Positions 27,330 through 35,589 of a stretch of 64,000 nucleotides of DNA are shown here, piece after piece. Positions within the stretch are counted from its first letter, which is position 1. The number at the start of each line of letters is the position of its first letter. Under the pieces are notes generated by a model. It was not told where the DNA came from. It searched no databases and worked only from the letters and a program-made list of their open reading frames with translations. Made by a program: the position numbers and the translations under genes. Origin of the DNA: Bacteroidota bacterium (GTDB lineage Bacteria > Bacteroidota > Bacteroidia > Chitinophagales > JADIYW01); NCBI GenBank assembly GCA_016705125.1, contig JADIYW010000004.1, forward strand, positions 186,001 through 250,000, read 5' to 3'.

Positions 27330-27847
27330 TTACCACCTGCAATATCTTCACCGCCTAAATAAGTAATTAATGTTTCCCATTCCGCATCAGTAGGCACATG
27401 CCAACCTTTTGGTGCTAATTTGCTAGTTTCAACAGCATACCAATTGTATAGTTTGCCATATATGGCATTATTGCTATAGTTGTTATCATAATAACAATAT
27501 GCACCAGTAGTTAATTTGCTCCATTCTTCACTATTGGTAACATTCGGTATTAGTGTGCCATCATTATAGAGTGTAGTTTTAAGGTTTTCAGCCATCCATA
27601 TTTGGTTCCCAATTTTCACGGTTTTATATATATTGCCATCAATATCCGTAACAGTACTATATTTATTTTCAGTTTGAGTGGTGATTGGTTTAGGTTGCGG
27701 TTTTACCACTACAGGTTTAGGTGTTGTGGTTGGCTTGGGTTTTACTATAGGTTTGCTGTCTTGCGCATTTACAACAGAAAATGTACATAAAATACCCATA
27801 AAAATCAGTATGCTATATCTATTTTGGTGTATTCTTAAATTCATCAC
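27230..27847 (-). pseudogene. Secreted FISUMP-domain protein, truncated at the kinase junction
   Basis: Signal peptide (MMNLRIHQNRYSILIFMG, cleavage after VNAQ), a Lys-Pro-rich linker, then a FISUMP domain (Fibrobacter succinogenes major paralogous domain): DIDGNIYKTVKIGNQIWMAE, then CYYDNNYSNNAIYGKLYNWY and GWHVPTDAEWETLITYLGG. FISUMP domains normally continue after GGK.K with a further ~60 residues. Here GGKMKST runs straight into kinase N-lobe DNA read in the wrong frame until the stop at 27230. The gene therefore lost its 3' end. It lies 12 bp after the PP2C gene. Confidence 0.85.
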
Positions 27848-27859
27848 TTATTTTTGGTT

Positions 27860-28600
27860 TTAATTTATTTTTATCAATGTGGCGGTATAATTATCATCCG
27901 ATAATAAACTGCATTTTTCTTCCATTTCTACTGCCATTTTATACACTTCATTTTCGGGCACCATCAACCTCACCACTTCTCTATTGTTCCAAGCCTCCAA
28001 AAAGCCATCGGTACACAGCAATATAAAATCATTTGCTTTCCAGTCGGTAATGAGTTGCACATCGGCTTTTGTGGGGTTTTGCGTACCTCCAATGTATCTC
28101 GTTATTACATTTCTTTTAGGATGCGTTTTGGCTTCCTCTTTTGTCATTTCGCCCCTATCTATCATCCAATTGATATAAGAATGGTCTTTTGTTTGGAAAA
28201 GGATTTCTTTATTCCTAAAATGATATACACGGCTGTCGCCACAATGAGCAATCAGTATATTTTTTTCCTGAAAAGCTACCAATGCAAGCGTGCTTGCCAT
28301 TCCTCTGGTATTGCTTTCTTGCTCCATTGCCAAATCAAATTGTTGTTCGGTATATTTTATGGCATTATTCACCCAATTTATATCCGAAAAATCAGGTTTG
28401 GTTTCGAGGAAATTTTTAAAGGAATCGCATACCAAAGCGGATGCTATTTCACCTTTATTTCGTCCTCCCACGCCATCACAAACTATAAACAAACTACTAT
28501 TTTCATCGGAAATTATTGAAAAACGATAGGCATCTTCGTTATTGGCTCTTTTGCCAATGCCAGAAAATGAAAAGAATGTTATATTGTTTTTTATATCCAT
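27860..28600 (-). CDS. PP2C-family Ser/Thr protein phosphatase
   Basis: A 246-residue PP2C/PppA-type phosphatase without membrane segments. Metal-binding motifs are present in order: GKRANNEDAY, FIVCDGVGGRNKGEIAS, IAHCGDSRVYHF, TRYIGG and FILLCTDGFLEAW. It should dephosphorylate targets of the neighbouring Hanks-type kinases. It starts 3 bp after the M48 gene and is followed by the FISUMP gene, so it is co-transcribed in the island operon. Confidence 0.94.
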   Translation of the reverse strand: MDIKNNITFFSFSGIGKRANNEDAYRFSIISDENSSLFIVCDGVGGRNKGEIASALVCDSFKNFLETKPDFSDINWVNNAIKYTEQQFDLAMEQESNTRGMASTLALVAFQEKNILIAHCGDSRVYHFRNKEILFQTKDHSYINWMIDRGEMTKEEAKTHPKRNVITRYIGGTQNPTKADVQLITDWKANDFILLCTDGFLEAWNNREVVRLMVPENEVYKMAVEMEEKCSLLSDDNYTATLIKIN

Positions 28601-28603
28601 GTT

Positions 28604-29434
28604 TTATTGCACTGCATTATTCAAATAATTCTGAAGACAGGTTTTTCTTTCTGATGCAAATGGATGCGAACGCATCATTTTTTCCAATGCATTTGGTTCT
28701 TCATTAGCACTCAATTTGTCAAAAAAATCTAATGCTTTTTCAGGGTCATAGCCTGCCTTATATGCTAAATAAACACCAGCCAAATCAGATTCCATTTCCT
28801 GTGGCTGATTAAATGCCGCAAAAATAGTTGAATACACCGCAGAAGCCATACCTGACAAATCTGATGAAACACCCATATTCTCGGCTGTTTTAATGCGCTG
28901 CACCGATGCTTTGCAATGTTCATTTTCATTGTGCCCAATTTCGTGTGCTATACAAAATGCCAGTTCATCTTCTGAATTTACAAAATTCATCAAACCAGTG
29001 GTAACGTATATAAAACCACCTGCATGAGTCCATGCATTTACATCGCTATCGTTTTTTACCAAAGCAATAGTATAAATAATGTCTTTTCTTTCGATGTGCT
29101 TTGTGAGTTTCTTTAGCAGCGTTTGTAGTTGTATCAGATTGCTATCTATCACCAACAATAAATCTTTTTTCAATACCTTATTAAATTGCTGACCATAGTT
29201 ATTTTCATCCTTTACCGTTACTTCATCGGCAACTATATTTAATAAAAAGGATTCAAATCCGCTTGCCGCATTTATCAGTTGGTCGCCGTCCTTTTTAATA
29301 CATTCTTCTGGAATAGAAGCAACTATTGAGGTATTGGGAAAAATATACGCCTTTTTCTCCTCCACCACTTGGCTCTGACCTTTGCATGCGGTGGCTATAA
29401 ATAAGCATAAAATGAGGATTATTTTTTGAATCAT
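28604..29434 (-). CDS. M48-family metallopeptidase, lipoprotein
   Basis: A zinc metallopeptidase with the HExxH motif in AFCIAHEIGHNENEHC and the downstream Glu in MESDLAGVYLAYKAGYDPE. I place the start at the ATG at 29432-29434 because it overlaps the TGA of the FHA-ABC gene (ATGA) and gives a short lipoprotein signal peptide (MIQKIILILCLFIATAC, with Cys in the lipobox). The mature enzyme of about 260 residues is envelope-anchored and resembles BepA/LoiP-type proteases. In this operon it may process or quality-control the secreted WG/FISUMP proteins; that is inference. Confidence 0.9.
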   Translation of the reverse strand: MIQKIILILCLFIATACKGQSQVVEEKKAYIFPNTSIVASIPEECIKKDGDQLINAASGFESFLLNIVADEVTVKDENNYGQQFNKVLKKDLLLVIDSNLIQLQTLLKKLTKHIERKDIIYTIALVKNDSDVNAWTHAGGFIYVTTGLMNFVNSEDELAFCIAHEIGHNENEHCKASVQRIKTAENMGVSSDLSGMASAVYSTIFAAFNQPQEMESDLAGVYLAYKAGYDPEKALDFFDKLSANEEPNALEKMMRSHPFASERKTCLQNYLNNAVQ

Positions 29435-31383
29435 AGCATATCTTTTTTCTTTAAAGCAAAAACAGTTCCAAATATAAAAATAAAGCATAAGCTAATTACC
29501 ATTATAATATTCATTCCCATATTTTCAGGATTTAAACCTACTGTAACAGGTAGTTTAAGGGCATCCACTGCATTTATTACCTCAAATTTGGTGGTCATTA
29601 TGCCATTTGGATTCATTATTGCCATTGGATATTCAACCATACCCTGAATACAAGTAAAAATGGATGTTCCTAATCTTCCCAAGGAAAAACAACTTAATAA
29701 TTCAATTAATTTATTGTGGTCAATTGGATAAATAACACCTGACAATATGAGTTGTGGAATAAGCAGCAGAGGCAATAATGCAATGGCTTGTTCACTTGTT
29801 TTGGCCAAAGCAGACAATAATAAACCCATCAAAACGGCGGCGGTAGAGATTAAAATCATTGTGCCGGTGAGAGGTAAAAAATAATCGAGGTGTACATTTT
29901 CATTTGAATAAAACAGAAATAAAATGCCTACAAATAAAAAGGACTGAACCACTGAAAAGAATATTTGAACTGCCAATTTTGAAAGCACATAAGGAAACAA
30001 TTGTAAGTTATACATTCTTTCTCGGTGATAAATGGGCAATTCTGCTACAATTTCCCTGGCGGCATTACTTGAACCGAGCCAAATAGCCGTTAGATTTATC
30101 ATAAATAATACTGACAATGTTAGCTTGTCGAAAATTAGAATGATTAAACAAGCAATAATTGGTGCTTGTGCCAACAGAAGTGCCATGTAACCTTTATCAT
30201 TGATTTTAATTTTAAAATATCTGTAGGTCAACCAATATAATTGACGAAAGAAAGGATAACTTGATTTTACCTCCGAAATAGTCGCTGGTTTTTCTTGTTT
30301 TTTATCAAAATTAGCGAACCATTTCTCATACCAAATTCGTGCATTTTCTGCCTTGTGTAATTCTGTGTAAATATTTATTGAATTTTCTTTCTTAAAATAC
30401 TCCAAAAATTTATCCTTACCTCCATAATAAGCTAAATAGCCACCAGTACCCAACCACATGACTCTGTCAACAAAATTTAAATCCTCTGGTTTGTGTGTAA
30501 CCATAATAATAGTAGTACCCTTTTGTGTTAGTTTTTTAAGACTATTTAAAAATTCTTCTATTGTTTCAGGATCTAAAGGAGAAGTTGGTTCATCGAGGAA
30601 TAAAACTTTTGGGTCTGATAATAATTCTATGGCTATGGAAATTCTTTTCCTTTGTCCGCCAGACAATGAGCCAACTTGTTGGTTTAAAATATCTTTAGGC
30701 AATAAATTTAGTTCGCTGAGGACTTCATTTATTTTATTATAAATTGTATGGTCATCTACTTTGCTTTTGTTCCTCAATTGGTAGGCAAAGTATAATGCTT
30801 CTTTAACAGAAAGTTCGCTGTGTACTATATCATCTTGCGGAACATAACCAATCAACTCTTTTAAGTTCTCATAGTTTTTATATAAATCTTTACCAAAAAA
30901 CTCCACTTTGCCAGATGTAGCAGGACCAAAACCGTTTAATACTTTGAGCATAACCGATTTTCCACAACCCGATGGGCCGAGTATGGCAATAAAATCTCCT
31001 TTAAAAATACTAAATGAAATAGGATTTAAAGCTACTTTTTTATTGGAAAATTTCTTGCTGATATCGATTGCAGTAATGGCAATTTCTTTTGGAATACTTT
31101 GTTTGCTGAGTGAAAAAACATTATTACCTATAGAAATAAAATCGGTTTCACTGATGACCACAGAATCATTTATTAGAGGATTTCCATTTACATATGTGTG
31201 GTTTTTAGATTTTAAATCTGTAAGTATTATTTTATTTTCCTCTGTTATTTCTAACTTACAATGTGTTCTGGAAACTGTATTATCATGAACTACTATATCA
31301 TTATGTTGTTCATTTTCAGACCTTCCAATGTGAATGGAACGTTTTGAATTGAGTTTGCTTATTATTTCTTCGCTTAATGTCAT
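29431..31383 (-). CDS. FHA-domain ABC transporter (ATPase-permease fusion)
   Basis: A 650-residue fusion in three parts. Residues about 1-95 are an FHA phosphothreonine-binding domain (HIGRSENEQHNDIVV, TVSRTHCKLEI, NHTYVNG). About 105-330 is an ABCG-like ATPase with Walker A GPSGCGKS, signature LSGGQRKR and Walker B VLFLDEPTSPLDP. About 385-650 is an ABC2 permease with six helices. A known parallel is mycobacterial Rv1747, an FHA-ABC exporter controlled by the kinase PknF. Here kinases and a PP2C phosphatase are encoded downstream in the same operon. The exported substrate is unknown. This is the first gene of the island operon and overlaps the M48 gene by four bases. Confidence 0.93.
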   Translation of the reverse strand: MTLSEEIISKLNSKRSIHIGRSENEQHNDIVVHDNTVSRTHCKLEITEENKIILTDLKSKNHTYVNGNPLINDSVVISETDFISIGNNVFSLSKQSIPKEIAITAIDISKKFSNKKVALNPISFSIFKGDFIAILGPSGCGKSVMLKVLNGFGPATSGKVEFFGKDLYKNYENLKELIGYVPQDDIVHSELSVKEALYFAYQLRNKSKVDDHTIYNKINEVLSELNLLPKDILNQQVGSLSGGQRKRISIAIELLSDPKVLFLDEPTSPLDPETIEEFLNSLKKLTQKGTTIIMVTHKPEDLNFVDRVMWLGTGGYLAYYGGKDKFLEYFKKENSINIYTELHKAENARIWYEKWFANFDKKQEKPATISEVKSSYPFFRQLYWLTYRYFKIKINDKGYMALLLAQAPIIACLIILIFDKLTLSVLFMINLTAIWLGSSNAAREIVAELPIYHRERMYNLQLFPYVLSKLAVQIFFSVVQSFLFVGILFLFYSNENVHLDYFLPLTGTMILISTAAVLMGLLLSALAKTSEQAIALLPLLLIPQLILSGVIYPIDHNKLIELLSCFSLGRLGTSIFTCIQGMVEYPMAIMNPNGIMTTKFEVINAVDALKLPVTVGLNPENMGMNIIMVISLCFIFIFGTVFALKKKDML

Positions 31384-31393
31384 GGTGGGTTAA

Positions 31394-31401
31394 CAAATAT
31401 A
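31394..31401 (-). promoter_or_regulatory. Candidate -7 box of the island operon
   Basis: TATATTTG matches TAnnTTTG and lies 10 bases before the ATG of the FHA-ABC gene, so the mRNA leader would be only a few bases. No clear -33 TTTG is visible. Confidence 0.55.
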
Positions 31402-31477
31402 GGGGATTGTTTTTAGAATGGGTTGTGTTGGTATAATATCTCATTTAAAGAATATTTTACGAATTAAAAAAATAAAA

Positions 31478-31517
31478 AAATGGCATTAGTCGTTTTATAA
31501 AACAAACTAACGCCATT
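31478..31517 (-). terminator. Terminator after fadA
   Basis: Inverted repeat AAATGGCATTAGT / ACTAACGCCATTT with one wobble position. The minus-strand transcript continues into a T-rich stretch. It lies 30 bp after the thiolase stop codon and separates the fad operon from the island operon. Confidence 0.8.
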
Positions 31518-31548
31518 TAATTTAAAAAATAGTAAAAAGATTTTCTAA

Positions 31549-32730
31549 CTACTTCAACAATTCATAAATGCCGGCAATTCCTTGACCACCACCGATACAA
31601 GCTGACACCATTCCATATTTTTTGTTTTGTCTCTTCATTTCATTCAATAATTGAACCGACAATTTTGCACCCGAACATCCAAGTGGATGACCCAAAGCAA
31701 TAGCACCACCGTTCACATTGATTTTTGAAGTATCTAAACCAAGTTCGCGAATAACGGCTAATGATTGTGCAGCGAAAGCCTCATTTAACTCAATCAAATC
31801 GATATCGTCTTGCTTCAAACCTGCCATTTTCAATGCTTTTGGAATTGCAGCTACTGGCCCGATACCCATGATACGAGGCTCTACACCCACTGTTGTACAA
31901 GATACCAACCTAGCCAATGGCTCAATATTTAATTCTTTTACCATTTTTTCCGACATAATTAGCGCAAACGCTGCTCCATCAGAAGTTTGTGATGAATTAC
32001 CCGCTGTTACGCTGCCTCTTGCTGCAAACACTGGTTTCAAAGCACCCAAACCCTCTACAGTGGTGTCTTTTCTTGCACCTTCATCAACGCTTACAATATT
32101 CGATCTTGTTTTTCGTTTGCCATTTGCATCTAAGTAAATTTCTTCTACCGTAACAGGTACAATTTCACTTGCAAATTTACCAGATTCTATAGCTTTGATT
32201 GCTTTCACATGTGATTCGTAAGAAAAAGTGTCTTGGTCGAGTCGACTTACTTTAAATTGCTGCGCTACTGCCTCGGCAGTTAATCCCATTGAAGAATAAT
32301 AATCAGGAGTAGTTGAAGCGATGCCGTAATTTAAAACCGTTCTCCAGCCTGTCATTGGCAATAAAGACATGCTTTCTACTCCGCCAGCAATGATACAATC
32401 AGCCATTCCGGCTTTTATTTTGGCAGTAGCCATTGCAATGGTTTCTAAACCAGATGCACAATATCTGTTTACTGTTACTCCTCCAACAGTTAGAGGAAGT
32501 CCTGCTCTAAGTACAATCATTCTGGCAATCTGCATTCCTGATTCTGCTTCTGGAATTGCGTTACCACAAATAATGTCTTCAATTCTTGATGGATCCAAAT
32601 TGGGTACCGAAGCCACCAAATGTTTTACCACATCAGCGCCCAAATCATCAGGGCGATAAAAGCGGAATCCGCCTTTTTTTGATTTTCCAATTGCCGATCT
32701 ATAACCGGCTACTATATATGCTTCGTTCAT
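31549..32730 (-). CDS. fadA: Acetyl-CoA C-acyltransferase (3-ketoacyl-CoA thiolase)
   Basis: A 393-residue thiolase that cleaves 3-ketoacyl-CoA with CoA, the last step of beta-oxidation. Active-site motifs: VNRYCASGLETIAMA (acyl-accepting Cys), NVNGGAIALGHPLGCSGA (His) and SACIGGGQG (second Cys). Length is normal for the family. It follows fadN, but a small four-helix-bundle gene with flanking repeats lies between them. A terminator follows it. Expression is expected from the TetR-controlled promoter upstream of 36180. Confidence 0.95.
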   Translation of the reverse strand: MNEAYIVAGYRSAIGKSKKGGFRFYRPDDLGADVVKHLVASVPNLDPSRIEDIICGNAIPEAESGMQIARMIVLRAGLPLTVGGVTVNRYCASGLETIAMATAKIKAGMADCIIAGGVESMSLLPMTGWRTVLNYGIASTTPDYYSSMGLTAEAVAQQFKVSRLDQDTFSYESHVKAIKAIESGKFASEIVPVTVEEIYLDANGKRKTRSNIVSVDEGARKDTTVEGLGALKPVFAARGSVTAGNSSQTSDGAAFALIMSEKMVKELNIEPLARLVSCTTVGVEPRIMGIGPVAAIPKALKMAGLKQDDIDLIELNEAFAAQSLAVIRELGLDTSKINVNGGAIALGHPLGCSGAKLSVQLLNEMKRQNKKYGMVSACIGGGQGIAGIYELLK

Positions 32731-32743
32731 AAAAAGATTTTTA

Positions 32744-32755
32744 GAGTCAAGAATC
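32744..32755. repeat. Left inverted repeat flanking the S23 gene
   Basis: GAGTCAAGAATC, overlapping the S23 stop codon, is an imperfect inverted match to the repeated block at 33138-33165 on the other side of the gene. It belongs to an AAGAATCAAGA-like word family found in several spacers of this window. Confidence 0.6.
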
Positions 32756-33127
32756 TAGATTTTTAGACACTGACTGATTAATAATGTTTTTTCTAAATCC
32801 AAATATCATTTTTTGCAATTCATTAATTTTATTTTCAATAATATTTGATTCCCTTTCTTCAAGAAAATTTAATTGTTTTGAAATTAATAGTTGTGTTTCT
32901 AATTCAAAAATAGAACCAATCGAAAAATCAAGAAAATGCGCAACTTCTTTATTTGAATTTCTACTCGTAGCTTCTGCAATATTACTTGGAATAGAAACAG
33001 AACACCTCCGCATTTGTGAAATTAATCCATACATTTCTTCTTTTGGAAATGTTCTAGTGATTTCATAAATATCTTTAGCGAGTTCCATACTTAAAATCCA
33101 AATATTTAATTTTTTAAAATTATGCAT
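32747..33127 (-). CDS. Four-helix-bundle protein (S23 / 23S rRNA intervening-sequence family)
   Basis: A 126-residue S23/IVS-type protein: MHNFKKLNIWILSMELAKDI, then TFPKEEMYGLISQMRRCSVS, IPSNIAEATSRNSNKEVAHF and a C-terminal helix. Related genes sit inside intervening sequences of bacterial 23S rRNA, flanked by inverted repeats that pair into a stem. Relatives (Avd) also act in diversity-generating retroelements. Here the gene sits inside the fad operon, 44 bp after fadN and 16 bp before fadA, and is bordered by inverted repeats. The C-terminal residues (SKNLDS) are partly encoded by the repeat itself. It probably inserted as a mobile unit; its function is unknown. Confidence 0.88.
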   Translation of the reverse strand: MHNFKKLNIWILSMELAKDIYEITRTFPKEEMYGLISQMRRCSVSIPSNIAEATSRNSNKEVAHFLDFSIGSIFELETQLLISKQLNFLEERESNIIENKINELQKMIFGFRKNIINQSVSKNLDS

Positions 33128-33137
33128 TTTCTTCGAG

Positions 33138-33165
33138 TCTTGTTTCTTGAATCTTGTTTCTTGAA
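33138..33165. repeat. Right repeat flanking the S23 gene: two tandem 14-bp units
   Basis: TCTTGTTTCTTGAA occurs twice in perfect tandem (33138-33151 and 33152-33165), between the fadN stop and the S23 start. On the other strand it reads TTCAAGAAACAAGA, matching the left repeat in inverted orientation. Confidence 0.75.
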
Positions 33166-33171
33166 TCCAAA

Positions 33172-35565
33172 TTAATTCCTCAACGGCTTCCCAGTTTGCA
33201 ACATGGATTGAATTCTTTCAAGCGATTTTTTCTCGGCACAAAGACTTAAAAATGCTTCACGCTCTAGATCCAATAAATACTGCTCCGATACTAAAGTAGG
33301 CGCAGATAAATCGCCTCCACACATTACATAAGCAATTTTTTGTGCAATTTTAGCATCATGCTCTGAGATATAACCACCCATTTTGAAAGACTCCACTCCC
33401 ACTGTAAGCGTACCCAAACCTGTTCTACCTAACACCTGGATATCTTTACGAGCTGCTGGTGCTGTATAACCTTGTGCTGCCCTTTTCAATACTTCAGCTT
33501 TAGCTTCTTTTATTACTCTTTTAGCGTTAGGCACTACCCTATCTCTATTTTTTTGCAATAAATTTAAGTCAAATGCTTCCTGTGCTGATGTAGAAACTTT
33601 TGCCATTGCAATACTCAAGAAATTATCTTGCAAGGTTTGTATCATAGGGTCGCCTGCTTTAAAACTATCGCCAGTACGCATAGCCAATTCCTTGGTACCA
33701 CCACCAGCAGGAATTAAACCAACACCTACTTCAACCAAACCGATATATGATTCGGCAGATGCAATAGCAGCATCAGAGTGCATTACCAACTCGCAACCGC
33801 CACCAAGCGACATGCCATGTGGTGCCGAAACAACTGGAATACCTGAATATCGAGCACGCATCATCGTATTTTGAAAAGCACGGATAGCAAAATCTAATTC
33901 ATCGTATTCTTGCTCCATTGCCATCATGAAAATCATCATCAGATTAGCACCTACTGAAAAATTAGGAGCATCATTTCCGATAACTAATCCTGCAAAGTTT
34001 TTCTCTGCTATTTCAATTGATTTATTGATAGATTCCAACACATCGCCACCTAATGAATTCATTTTTGAGGTAAACTCCAAACAAACAACTCCATCTCCGA
34101 TATCGTGCAAAGTACCACCAGTATTTTTGTAAACGGCCTTCTGCTCTCTAAAATTATCTAAAATAATAAATGTACCTGCTCCTGGAATTGGTTGGAATGA
34201 TTTAGATGCTAAATCGTAGAATTTCTTAACCCCATTTTCTACCTTATAAAAAGCAGTATTTCCTGCAGCTGCAAATTCTTTTACCCAAGCACCAATAGTA
34301 AATCCATCAGCCTCAGCCAATTCAATACCTTTTTGAACACCTACTAAATCCCAATATTGAAAAGGACCAATGTCCCAAGCAAAACCAGCCCTTAATGCAT
34401 CATCAACAGCATATAAATTATCAGAAATTTCAGGTACACGATTCGAAACATATGCAAATAGACCTGCTAAAGATTTTTGTACTAATTGAGCGCCTTTATC
34501 GTCACCTTTTACAAAGGCTTTAATTTTTCCAGCAAGTGTTTCTTGTGTGTTTGCTGCATCCAATGAAGGGAATTTCACCTTTCCAATTGGTTCATATTGC
34601 AAAGTGTCTAACCTTAAGACTTTTATAACTGGTTTTCCGTCTGCTCCAGTTTCTTTTGAATAATACCCTTTTTTAGTTTTGTTGCCAAACCATTTGTTTT
34701 CATGCAAAAACTCGATGAACTTATGCGGTTTGAAATTTTTGGCTTGTTCATCATCAGGACAATTATCTTTAATGCCTTGCGCTACTTTAGTACCTGTATC
34801 TATACCTACTAAATCAGACAATTTGAAGGTACCCGTTTTAGGTCGACCAATTGCAGGACCAGTTAATTTATCTGCCTCTTCTATGGTTAAACCTAAATCA
34901 ACAGTAAGTTGGATTATTTTTTCCATAGCATAAACACCTACTCTATTTGCAATAAATGCAGGTGTATCTTTACACAAAACCGTTTCTTTACCTAGGAATT
35001 TATCGCCATAATCCATTAAAAATGACACCACTGAAGGGTCCGTTTTTGTAGTAGGAATTATTTCTAATAATTTAAGATACCTTGGCGGATTAAAGAAGTG
35101 GGTACCACAAAAATGCTTTACAAAATCCTCACTTCTGCCTTCCTCTAACAAATTAATAGGAATTCCAGAAGTATTTGAAGTAATCAAACTACCTGGTTTA
35201 CGGTGTTTTTCTACTTTTTCATACACTTGCTTTTTGATGTCCAAACGCTCCACAACAACTTCAATTACCCAGTCACAATCTTTGATTTTGTGCATATCAT
35301 CATCAAAATTTCCTGTAGAAACCCTAGCAGCGCTAGCAGCGCTATATGCAGGATTTGGTTTTGATTTAACAGCAAATGCAAGCATATCGTTTACGATACG
35401 ATTTCTAGCTTTAGGATTTGATTTCTCCTCCTCTTTTAGATCAAAAGGAACGATGTCCAGCAATAAAACTTCGCAGCCAATATTGGCAAAATGCAAAGCA
35501 ATACCTGAACCCATTACGCCTGAACCCAAAACGGCTACCTTCTTAATGGTTCTGTTGTTTTCCAT
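33172..35565 (-). CDS. fadN: 3-hydroxyacyl-CoA dehydrogenase / enoyl-CoA hydratase fusion
   Basis: A 797-residue bifunctional beta-oxidation enzyme. The N-terminal half is an NAD-dependent 3-hydroxyacyl-CoA dehydrogenase (VAVLGSGVMGSGIALHFA Rossmann motif; catalytic-region segment CGTHFFNPPRYLKLLEIIPT). The C-terminal half is a crotonase/enoyl-CoA hydratase (PVVSAPHGMSLGGGCELVMH, VGVGLIPAGGGTKELAMR). The domain order is the FadN order, the reverse of E. coli FadB. It starts 24 bp after the tetR stop and is followed by S23 and fadA. Repression by the upstream TetR protein is expected, with release by acyl-CoA. Confidence 0.95.
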   Translation of the reverse strand: MENNRTIKKVAVLGSGVMGSGIALHFANIGCEVLLLDIVPFDLKEEEKSNPKARNRIVNDMLAFAVKSKPNPAYSAASAARVSTGNFDDDMHKIKDCDWVIEVVVERLDIKKQVYEKVEKHRKPGSLITSNTSGIPINLLEEGRSEDFVKHFCGTHFFNPPRYLKLLEIIPTTKTDPSVVSFLMDYGDKFLGKETVLCKDTPAFIANRVGVYAMEKIIQLTVDLGLTIEEADKLTGPAIGRPKTGTFKLSDLVGIDTGTKVAQGIKDNCPDDEQAKNFKPHKFIEFLHENKWFGNKTKKGYYSKETGADGKPVIKVLRLDTLQYEPIGKVKFPSLDAANTQETLAGKIKAFVKGDDKGAQLVQKSLAGLFAYVSNRVPEISDNLYAVDDALRAGFAWDIGPFQYWDLVGVQKGIELAEADGFTIGAWVKEFAAAGNTAFYKVENGVKKFYDLASKSFQPIPGAGTFIILDNFREQKAVYKNTGGTLHDIGDGVVCLEFTSKMNSLGGDVLESINKSIEIAEKNFAGLVIGNDAPNFSVGANLMMIFMMAMEQEYDELDFAIRAFQNTMMRARYSGIPVVSAPHGMSLGGGCELVMHSDAAIASAESYIGLVEVGVGLIPAGGGTKELAMRTGDSFKAGDPMIQTLQDNFLSIAMAKVSTSAQEAFDLNLLQKNRDRVVPNAKRVIKEAKAEVLKRAAQGYTAPAARKDIQVLGRTGLGTLTVGVESFKMGGYISEHDAKIAQKIAYVMCGGDLSAPTLVSEQYLLDLEREAFLSLCAEKKSLERIQSMLQTGKPLRN

Positions 35566-35589
35566 ATATATAAATGATTTTTAAATGAT

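Noticed and set aside
29431..31383. T6SS link suggested by FHA + PP2C + kinase
   Set aside because: No Tss/Hcp/VgrG genes are present; the FHA is fused to an ABC exporter instead.
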